From Camellia lanceoleosa (Eukaryota; Streptophyta; Magnoliopsida; Ericales; Theaceae), in the NCBI GenBank assembly GCA_025200525.1, contig CM045762.1, forward strand, positions 31,390,196 to 31,454,195: a stretch of DNA of 64,000 bases. Reading direction: 5' to 3'. Below are positions 55,342 through 64,000 of the stretch, piece after piece; position 1 is the stretch's first letter, and every line of letters starts with the position of its first letter. A model generated the notes under the pieces. That model was not told where the DNA came from, did no database searches, and saw nothing but the letters and a program-made list of their open reading frames with translations. The translations under genes and the position numbers were made by a program.

Positions 55342-55473
55342 GTCCCCAGCTTGTTATTACCTTGTCCCAAGACAAAGGCTGATGATAGCAGGAAAAGTGG
55401 GAGTACCTCGGGTTCTGCACAAAAAGGAAATGTTGGGAAAGGACAGATGAGGTAGGGCAGGGTTTTTGCATTA
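55342..55473 (+). pseudogene. Chromovirus gag end and gag-pol junction
   Basis: The Lys/Ser-rich frame (LPCPKTKADDSRKSGSTSGS, then AQKGNVGKGQMR) is the linker after the zinc knuckle. It ends at an in-frame stop (TAG, about 55449). A single-base change of frame then gives [14 protein letters not shown], leading into the protease. In intact Tekay elements this is one continuous polyprotein. Confidence 0.8.
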
Positions 55474-58400
55474 ATGCCAGGAGACACTCAGAGCGCCGAG
55501 ATAGTAGTGTCAGGTACTCTTCCAATTTGCTCTCAAGATGCATATATATTGATTGATTCGGGTTCTACACATTCATTTGTATCTGCTAAGTTTGCCGAGA
55601 AGTTAAATAGGGAACTAGAACCCCTTGGTTATGTGTTATCTGTGTCTACTCCATCTAGGAGAACTATGACTGTTGCATCCATTTATAGGGCGTGTGTTGT
55701 TGTGATTGAGGATGTTGAATTATTAGTTGATTTGATGCCGTTGAACATGGCTCATTTTGATGTTATATTGGGAATGGATTGGTTAGTAGTAAATCGTGCA
55801 TCCATTAATTGTGTTTCCAAAAGTGTCACATTAAAACCCCCAAACCAAGCCGAGGTTACGTTTCAGGGTAAAGGAGTAGTATCCCCACCTTACTTGATCT
55901 CATCCATGAAGGCTTATAAGTTGATCCAAAAAGGGTATCAAGGTTATCTGTGTAGTGTACTAAGTGATCTGAATGGAAACGTTGAATTGGCCGATATCCT
56001 AGTTGTTAATGAATTCCCCGACGTTTTCCCAAATGATTTGCCTAGCCACTTAGTCGATAGGGAAATAGAATTTACTGTTGACGTTATATCGGAAACCCAG
56101 CCTATCTCCAAAACACCCTATAGGATGGCTCCCGCCGAGCTTAAAGAATTGAAACTGCAATTACAAGAGTTGTTGGATAAGGGTTTAATTAGGCTGAGCA
56201 TTTCACCTTGGGGAGCACCAGTTCTATTTGTTAAGAAAAAAGATGGTACACTTCGTCTTTGTATTGATTACCGAGAACTAAACAAGGTAACCATTAAGAA
56301 TAAGTATCCATTGCTTAGGATCGATGATTTGCTTGACCAATTACAAGGAGCACGAGTCTTTTCTAAAATTGATCTCGGTCGAGCTACCATTAGCTCAAGG
56401 TTAAAAGCGAGGATGTTGAGAAGACTGTTTTTCGGACAAGATATGGCCGCTAAGAATTTTTGGTAATGCCTTTTGGAGTGACTAATGCTCCTGCAGCATT
56501 CGTGGATTTGATGAACAGAGTCTTTAAGCCATACTTAGATGACTTTGGGGTTGTTTTCATCGATATATTGATGTATTCCAAGAGTAGTGATGAGCATGAG
56601 AAGCATTTGAGACTTGCCTTACAGATTTTGAGAGACAGAAAGTTATATGCCAAGCTTAGCAAGTGTGAGTTTTGGCTTTCTAGCATTTCATTTTTGGGTC
56701 ATGTGATCAATGAAGAAGGTATTTCGGTTGATCCTAGCAAAATTGAAGCCATTGTGAACTGGCCGAGGCTGACTAATGTGTCGAGGTCCGTAGTTTTCTG
56801 GTTTGGCGGGTTATTCTGAAAGTTTGTGAAGGACTTCTCGATGATTGCGATTACCATTGACACAACTAACTCAGAAGGGAGTGGCGTATGAATGGACCGA
56901 GGATAGAGAATCAGCCTTCCAGGAGCTAAAGACGAGGTTAGTCACAGCACCGATTCTTGTACTACCATCAGGCAATGAGGAATTTCATATTTATAGTGAT
57001 GCTTCGCATAAGGGTTTGGGTTATGTGTTAATGCAAGGAGGTAAAGTCATAACATATGCATCTTGTCAGTTGAAACCTCACGAAAAGAATTATCCTACCC
57101 ATGATCTAGAATTAGTAGCCGTGGTATTTGTTTTGAAAATTTGGCGTCCTTACTTGTATGGAGCTTCTTGTCAAGTTTTCATCAATCACAAGAGTTTAAA
57201 GTACTTGTTCACCAAGAAGGAATTAAACATGAGGCAGAGAAGGTGGCTTGAGTTGTTGAAAAACTACGACATACAGATTCAGTATCACCAAGGTAAAGCT
57301 AACTTTCGATGGCAAGCGCTTTGAGTAGAAAGTCTGTTGGGAGTTTAGCATGTTTGGCAATGACATTGGCAGAACCGACTATTATTGAGAAAGTAAAGAC
57401 CAGACAGATGGAGGACAAATTCTTCAAGAAGATAATTGATGAGTTTGTCACCAAGCCGAGGTTAGGGTACACTATTGAGAATCAGGTACTTAAGTTTGAA
57501 GGAAGATTGTGTGTGGCCGACGTCCCAGAGTTGAAAAGGAGAATTTTGCAGGAAGCCCATGGTTCTAGGCTCGCCGTTCATCCAGGAAATACCAAGATGT
57601 AAAGTAGACTTTTTGGTGGCCAAATATGAAAAGAGAAATAGCCGAGTTTGTATCCCAGTGTTTGTATTGTCAACAAGTAAAAGCAGAACATCAGAGACCA
57701 GCAGGACTTCTTCAACCCTTGTCAATTCCTAAGTGGAAATGGGAACACATCTCCATGGATTTTGTGGTTGGTTTGCCGAGGACACAAAAAGGTATGGATT
57801 CGAACGGGTTATAGTTAGCCATTAACTAAGTCGACACTTCTTGCTCGTTAAGACTACGTTTAATGTCGATCGACTTGCTTTGTTGTACATGAATGAGGTT
57901 GTTAGACTTCATGGAGTGTCGATGTCTATTATGTCGGTGAGATCCGAAATTTTTTTCTAGATTTTGGCAAGGTTTACAAAGAGCTTTAGGAACCGAGTTG
58001 AGGTTTAGCACAACTTTTCATCCCCAGACAGATGGGCAAATAGAGAGAACAATCCAAACACTTGAAGATGTGCTTAGATTATGTGTATTGGACTTCAAGG
58101 GAAGTTGGAAAGTGTATTTGCCATTAGTGGAATTTGCTTACAACAACGGTTATCAAGCTAGCATTGGCATGGCGCCATATGAAGCTTTGTATGGAAGGAA
58201 GTGCAAATCGCCGATATGTTGGACGAGGTAGGGACAAAGCTTTGATTGATTCCGAGCTAGTTCAAGTGACAACTGAGAAGATTAAGCTCATTCAGCAAAG
58301 AATCAAAACTGCTCAGAGTCAACAGAAGAGTTATGCTGACCAGAGAAGAAGGGAGTTAGAATTTGAAGTTGGGAATCATGTATTCCTGAAGATTTCGCCG

Positions 58401-58814
58401 ATGAAAGAGTTTCAAGATTTGGGAAGAAAGGTAAGCTAGCACCCGATACATTGGGCCATTGAAATTCTTGAGAAGGTTAACCCGTTGCCTACAAACTTGC
58501 TTTGCCGCGATTAAGCCAAGTCCACAATGTGTTTCATGTTTTGATGTTGAGGAAGTATATTAGGGACCCAATGCATGTGATTAATTATTAAAATTGTGGT
58601 TAATGAAGATTTAGGCTACGAGGAGAAGTCGATGAGAATTATTGATAGGCAAGTGAAACAATTGAGGAATAAGTCGATACCGATGGTGAAAATTGAATGG
58701 AATGAGCGTTACGGCAAAGAGGCTACATGGGAAATGGAAGAGGAAGTGAAAATCCGTTATCCGGAGTTGTTTTCAGGGCAAGGTAACTTAAGTTTGGAGA
58801 CCAAACTTCTTTAA
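55474..58814 (+). pseudogene. Chromovirus pol: protease, RT, RNase H, integrase, chromodomain (broken)
   Basis: The order is as follows. Protease has [15 protein letters not shown] (about 55540-55585). RT has [40 protein letters not shown] and [20 protein letters not shown], with catalytic FIDILMYS (56556-56580). RNase H has [20 protein letters not shown] and [20 protein letters not shown]. The integrase zinc finger has VHPGNTK and CLYCQQVK. The integrase core has ISMDFVVGLPRTQKG and [20 protein letters not shown]. The C-terminal chromodomain has SIPMVKIEWNERYGKEATWE. Frames change near 56385, 56815, 57310, 57600, 57810, 57990 and 58230. The RT box lacks one of the two adjacent Asp codons, and the integrase core around 57815-57960 is scrambled. 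The protein is non-functional as written. Confidence 0.93.
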
Positions 58815-58825
58815 GGGGGTTAGAC
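58813..58825 (+). other. Polypurine tract of the chromovirus
   Basis: AAGGGGGTTAGAC immediately precedes the 3' LTR start TGTAATGACC. Its position next to the LTR supports the boundary. Confidence 0.8.
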
Positions 58826-61171
58826 TGTAATGACCATCATCCTTGTCTTAGCCATGTTCATGTGCATCTACATGATTTTGTTTTATTAAGCTTACATTTA
58901 TAGATTTTGACTTATTTTGCCTAAAATAAAGGTCCCTGTCTTGTTTTGTGCTTATGTGATTTGCTTAAGTATTGCTTGTATGCTTTGTTCCTTGCTTGGT
59001 GTGTGTAGCCTAAGTCACACCCTTGAACCTCTTATACCTAGGACCATCTTGGAACCACTTTGGTTGACCTCCACCTTCACCCTGGCATATTGGCCGAGAT
59101 GTCATCATTTAGGCCGAGGTGTGCATCACCTAGGCCGAGATGTTATCATCTAGGCGTCCAACATCCTTGATCATTGCACCTAGTGATCTTGTTCGTAGAC
59201 TAGTATGACCTAGACCAAGGTGTGGCACATCTAGGTCGAGGTGTGGCACAACTAGGCCAAGTGTTATCCTTCCTAGCCGAGATCATCGAAACCTTCTTGC
59301 CGAAGCCGATGCTTTAACCCGAGATCTTCGCCTTGTCAGAATGCCCTTGTCACCTTATTTGTTATGCACACTTTGTCATACTCTTGTCTTGTCATTCTGA
59401 CACCTTTTTGGGGAGATCCAATCTGGCGTTGCCACGTGTCCCAGCAGAGGGTTAAGTTAGGTACTAGCTGAGAACCCATATCATTTTGTGTCATACCTTT
59501 TGCATTGTAGAGAGAGAAGCTCTAGGAAGAGGAAGAGAAGTTTAGAGTGAGAAAGCTAGATCCTAAGCTTGATCTTTAGAGTTTGAACCGTTAGATCCGT
59601 GTTTTGAGGTTAGATTCTTGATCTACTCTTGTTGTTCTTTATATTGATCTGATCGCGTTGCATGATCTAGCATGATACATGAGCCATGCATTGATTTAAA
59701 GTTTGGTTTTAGAAAGAGGAAATGATGTTCTTGTGATCCTGAAGGAAAACCATGTTTTGATCCGAAAGTTTGTATCAAGATTCACGTTTTTGTGTTTGTT
59801 TCCAATAGATCTTCAACTACGGGTACCTAGGTCCATGTTTTTAAACTCATCTCATGAAATCTCAGATTTTGAATAAGAAAGTTATGATTTTGGCATTCAT
59901 GTTCTTCATGTTCATGTTCTTCAAGAGGAAATCCAGATTTTTCTAGACTTCATTTCTCTAAGTGTAGTCACCAAGACCCACTCTTGCATGCGCACTTAGG
60001 CCTAGGAGACCATACCTCGGCCAAGAGGTGTGGGACCTCGACCAAGACCTGGTTGGTACCCAACATGTTTTCCCGAGATGAGAAATAGTGTTTTAACTCC
60101 CCAGCACATGTTTTGCTTTATCTTGACTTAGTTTTGAAAGAAATGCCGAGATCTGTTACACTCATGTAAAGTTTATTTTCAAAATGCATTTCATATCCAT
60201 CTTTGAGTATCTCTTCTTGTCTTCTTGAAATGCGTTCAGTGGACCTTGCCATGTGTTTGTAGGTCTTGGATTCTTGCCTTAATCCTTACATCCGAAGAGC
60301 TATGTGAGTGGTATTTTTGATAAAGTTATGTTATAATGTTTTGATAAAAGCTTTGCTTTGCTTTGTTTTGGAAAAGTATTTGATTAAGCATGAATGATTA
60401 TTCCTAGTTTTGTATCAAGTATTATCTTGTTTTGATGACATTCTTGGAAAGTCCTTAGTGCTAGGGGACTATAATGCAACTAGTACCCTTGTTTGAGATA
60501 TCTCCCTTGCCATAAGCGGTCTTATGCGTGGGTTTGTCTAATCGATTCGGGTTGATTATTCCCTTGTTTTGTTAGGAATGTCATCCATTGTATTATATTG
60601 ATGCTAGTAAGCATCCCTTGAAGCTTTGAAAGACTTGATAGATGAACTTGGTTCATTCCTTGATTTGGTACAAGATATGCTATGTATTGTTTTGATAAAG
60701 ATCTTGAATATCATTCATTCAAACCTTTATTACTAATATCATTCACTGAGTATCTAAGCTCACCCTCCCCTTTATATATATGTAGGTGACGAGTAAGAAG
60801 GCGGTGATGCCTAGATGTTATTTGCAAGTTGTTTTGGATTCATGTTTTACTAGTATCTTGAAGATTATGCTTCTTAGCTTTATAATTCATTTCTCTTGTA
60901 TATGTCGGCTTGAGAAGCCTTTTGATCAAGATATAACATGTGCTTATTTTATTTGTATCCAGATTGTACACCATGTTAAAATGTATGTCATTTCATTTGA
61001 CTTATGCACGGCTCTTGTGGACTATTTAGATTTAAATTTATTGCTTCCGCACATGTAAGCCTCATATGTATACTCTGATTCTATGTGAATCCTTGTAAGT
61101 TGGCCTTTAATAATCTCGGATTACTGGCCATCATGGCACCATTCTACTAGGGGCGAAATGGGGTCGTGACA
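58826..61171 (+). repeat. 3' LTR of the chromovirus
   Basis: 2346 bp. It begins TGTAATGACCATCATCCTTG, ends GGGGTCGTGACA and is followed by the TAGAA duplication. It has one GGCCGAG unit fewer than the 5' LTR and a different indel near 59990-60050. Substitutions relative to the 5' LTR are scattered, indicating some age. Confidence 0.93.
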
Positions 61172-61176
61172 TAGAA

Positions 61177-61873
61177 TGTATCAAAGATCTAAAATCATGC
61201 AGGTTATATATTTATTATATATATAGATATGATAGTTAGTAATTGTCTGTAGTCATATTAAAATCTGCTAAAAAACCCCACAAACATAGTAGTCTATAAT
61301 TGTTTGTAGTTGATTTTGCACATCGAAATCATCAACTTCTACATGATAACATTTGCTATAGAATTCATAAAAATAGTCTGTAACCAAAGATCTAAAAATT
61401 TGTAATTCAACTTTAAACCTGTAAATATCAAATGGTTAACCAATTTGTGTTGATTTATCTGGAATTTACCTTAAGTTTGCTTATCTTATTCGTCAATAGA
61501 ATTCAAACTGGAATACAAAAGATAAAGAATACAAAATCTCAGTAAGTACCATTATTTATTGTAAGTACATAAATAAAAAAAATTAAAAAACTATTATACA
61601 ACATGCATCTACTGAGGAGCTAATGTAACTTTTTGTAAAGAAAATTATAACACAATAGTTTTAAAGTAAGCAAAGATAACGTAATCAAATTATTGTTATA
61701 CATGAGGGGGGGGAACAAAGGAAAAAGATGATTTATTTTGATTTATTGTTATATTTTTTTTGAAGATTTTTTAAATTACAAAATAAACACAAAGCGATGT
61801 CTTTTTGTGGATGTGTATTTTTTTATTAATTTATTTAATTGAGGGTGGGATTTATTTAATTGATTTAAGTTAT
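61177..61873. other. AT-rich flank with the second copy of the host repeat unit
   Basis: 61293-61385 repeats 28351-28436 (TCTATAATTGTTTGTAGTTG, then CTACATGATAACAT). The remainder is AT-rich with a G8 run at about 61707-61714. No gene or Helitron 5' end was recognised. Confidence 0.6.
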
Positions 61874-62047
61874 AGATATTACTGAATTGTATGTAATAGA
61901 CATTTGATTCAGTGAATTTTGGGTGATGGATAGATATTACTGAATTTTATGTAATAGATGTTTGATTTAGTGAATTTTGGGTGATGGATAGATATTACTG
62001 AATTTTATGTGATAGACGTCTGATTCAGTGAATTGTGGGTGTTGGAT
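61874..62047 (+). repeat. 58-bp tandem repeat, three copies
   Basis: Units start at 61874, 61932 and 61990 with AGATATTACTGAATTTTATG, then GTAATAGAC, TTGATTCAGTGAATTTTGGG and TGATGGAT. The copies differ by a few substitutions. Degenerate relatives (ACAGATATTTGAG, GTGATAGACATT) extend to about 62210. Confidence 0.9.
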
Positions 62048-63149
62048 ATGCATAAGTAAATTGTAGGAATAAAAATTGTGGGTTTCTTTTTCTTTTTTGT
62101 TTTAAAATAATGTGATAGACATTGAATACTTATAATTTGTATATATATTTTTAATTTATTTAAGTTACAGATATTTGAGCTATTTTTTTGTAAACAACGT
62201 GATAAACATTGGATATTTGTAATTTTTATATTTTATATTTTTTATTAATTTATTTAATAATTATAGATTTTTTTAAATAAAAAAAATAACGTGGATGGAT
62301 ATCCAAAGTGTAAAAAGTGGGTGTTTTTTTTCTTTCCATTTTTCTATTTATTTTTTTGACAGCCTGTGAGAGGGGAGGAGAAAAACTGTACACTAAAAAG
62401 AGAATTGCCATGTATTTTACAAAATTATCAGAATTTGAGAATGGGATTTTGAAGGCTTTTGAAACAACACTACAATCTTTTGCAATCTTTATCATCAAAA
62501 TACAAAATTACAAATGCTTTGAACGAAAATTAAAAGCATAAAGGAAAAACGTAAATGTTGCCAAACGTAGTATTTGAGGTATTTTTGAAGTTTGTATATA
62601 GAAGATAATTTCTAACTTGCCTTGACAGTCAACATGAAAAATGTCAATATCCCACTAAGAAATAAATATTGATGTGTGCTAATGTAAATATATTGTATCT
62701 ATCATTTTATTTTTTGTGTACGCTTTGGAGTGGTATGGTCATGAAAAGAAAATGGGAACTCAGAGCTGTGTTTTGAGAGATAACAACAATGTTTGGAAGG
62801 ACACATTCTGGTTAAATGGTTGTTGGTTAAGCATTGGTCTCTGATGAAGTAGTGTTGATTTATGGAATTAGTTAAAGCATAAAGAAGCTTAAACTAATAA
62901 CATTATTTTCAGTTGTACTTCGTCACTTGGATTGTATTGCAGTTCCTATAGAAGTGTTAATGATTATGAATCAAAAAAAAAAAAAAGAGTTAATGATTAA
63001 ATTGAAAAGCATGGATGAATTTCACTGCTTGTGTTCTATAGTTGACAACGTAAATAGTAAGCCAATTTGTTCTCTCTCTTATTTAATCCTGAACCACAAT
63101 CTGAGCATAATTCTTAACTACAATCTTCCGCAATCTTTATAATGAAAAT
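62048..63149. other. AT-rich intergenic DNA, no gene seen
   Basis: Short frames at 62250-62541 and 62927-63142 have no recognisable domains. Poly-A and poly-T runs are frequent. I see no RNA gene. Confidence 0.5.
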
Positions 63150-63700
63150 ACAAAATCATAAATGGTTGGAAAAAAAATAAATTATTAGAGCAAAAGAAAA
63201 AGAAAACAGAGACATACACACTACAAAATCACAAATGCTTGGAAGGGGTGGTAAAAGTGGGTTTCATCAAGTGAGAGAAAATGGATTTAGTTTGAGAACA
63301 GCTACTGTATGCAAAAGGCCCAATCTATATTTAGCCCACAACACCAAAATTGGTGGAACAAACATTAGGTGATGGCAGAAGATTTTCTAACGCAGTTTAT
63401 CACTAATTTTCCAATTCATGTTTATATGGCATGAAAACTATGAAGTACTTCTAAGAATCTCCTCAAGGAATGGGATGGAAAATGTGAAGATATGGAATGT
63501 ATTTGGTCTGACACAATATGCTACGAATTATTAGAGCAAAAGAAAAAGAAAAATAGAGACATGGACACTACAATTTTCAGAGCAAAAGAAAAAGAAAAAT
63601 AGAGACATGGATACTACAATTTTCTGCATACAAAATCACAAATACTTGGAACAAAAAATAAATTATTAAAACAAAAGATAAAAGAAAAATCGAGACATGC
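63150..63700 (+). repeat. Short interspersed direct repeats
   Basis: The phrases ATTATTAGAGCAAAAGAAAA, AATAGAGACATGGACACTAC and AAAATCACAAATnCTTGGAA recur three to four times each (about 63180, 63225, 63530, 63578, 63630 and 63655). The order and spacing are irregular, and two adjacent copies at 63530-63625 have a period of about 48 bp. Confidence 0.75.
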
Positions 63701-64000
63701 ATTAGATTGAGAGGCGGATTTCTTTGTAGTCGAAGATTCTTTGGTGTTCTTGTTGATGAAAGAAGTTGATGAAGTACATGCATAGATATTTGTAGTAGTA
63801 GATTACTGGAAGTAATGGTTTAAGGGGATATGGATAGATGAGTGGGGTTTTTTTTTATATCTATCTGTTATAGGATAGTAGGAAAGTGGGACTGAAAGTC
63901 TTTGAGAGTAGGAGAGATTTGTTTAAGGTGAGAGAGTAACGCGAGAGAGGGATATCTATCTGTTGTAGGAGTTATGGGAGAGTGAAAGTTTTTTTGTTTT
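63701..64000. other. Intergenic DNA to the window edge
   Basis: A purine-rich strand (GAGAGTAGGAGAG, GAGAGAGTAACGCGAGAGAG) has TATCTATCTGTTRTAGGA twice (about 63859 and 63952). It could be the leader of a gene beyond the window, but nothing supports a specific call. Confidence 0.4.

Larger units (their letters stand above)
28437..61171 (+). mobile_element. Tekay/Del-like chromovirus (Ty3/Gypsy), carrying nested insertions
   Basis: LTRs are at 28437-30864 and 58826-61171. They start TGTAATGACC and end GGGGTCGTGACA. Exact 5-bp duplications TAGAA lie at 28432-28436 and 61172-61176. A tRNA-Met-type PBS, gag with a zinc knuckle, protease, RT, RNase H and integrase remnants, a C-terminal chromodomain and a PPT follow in the Ty3/Gypsy order. 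The chromodomain and 2.4-kb LTRs fit the Tekay/Del lineage. About 23 kb of the span (32029-55341) is foreign, a Tat-type LTR inserted into gag that is itself interrupted by a complete Tat-type element. Confidence 0.95.

Noticed and set aside
1..64000. tRNA, rRNA, CRISPR, operon or bacterial-type features
   Set aside because: None was seen. The tRNA-complementary stretches are retrotransposon primer sites, and repeat arrays lack CRISPR spacing.

Overview
The window is nuclear DNA of a flowering plant, most likely a eudicot. The evidence is the AT-rich intergenic sequence, plant-type introns, a FAR1-type Mutator-like element, a plant Helitron, a Tekay/Del-type chromovirus, and very long Tat/Ogre-type LTRs beginning TGTAGACACC. 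I cannot name the species. I see no convincing intact host protein-coding gene. The content is almost entirely transposable elements and their remains, stacked inside one another.

Layout. 1-6419 is AT-rich intergenic DNA. It holds a possible non-coding first exon of a leftward host gene (about 1060-1350), three foldback or MITE elements, two Helitron-type 3' termini and a short poly(A)-tailed retrocopy. 6420-10664 is a 4.2-kb Mutator-like element with long inverted repeats, a long target duplication and a spliced FAR1/FHY3-type transposase gene on the minus strand. An internal rearrangement has removed the first catalytic Asp of that transposase. 11237 to at least about 26150 is a minus-strand autonomous-type Helitron (Rep plus Pif1-like helicase), now a pseudogene. 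Two solo Tat-type LTRs split it, LTR A (16034-19945) and LTR B (21288-25597, exact AGGAG duplication). 26254-28310 is a minus-strand solo LTR of another Gypsy-type family.

28437-61171 is a three-level nest. The outer element is a Tekay-like chromovirus with 2.4-kb LTRs, exact TAGAA duplications, a tRNA-Met PBS, gag, broken pol and a chromodomain. Its gag is interrupted at 32029 by Tat-type LTR D. LTR D is in turn interrupted by a 19-kb Tat/Ogre-like element, C (35501-54554), with about 4-kb LTRs. 61172-64000 is AT-rich DNA with short tandem repeats.

The most interesting object is element C. It keeps only a gag remnant and has no protease, RT or integrase. It carries an antisense multi-exon gene (47469-44341) whose product resembles the aminotransferase-like plant mobile domain (PMD). 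That gene has its own TATA box and consensus splice sites, and its promoter contains GC-rich palindromic motifs shared with the element's LTR U3. Element C also has an array of about 80 bp units in its 3' region, two copies of the Tat 3'-UTR signature and a palindromic CACGTG-centred U3 motif that has changed symmetrically between LTR families.

A caution: from about 53240 to 58600, three nested elements of different ages all lack small G/C-containing bits compared with their sister copies. Part of the frameshifting there may be an assembly or polishing artefact.
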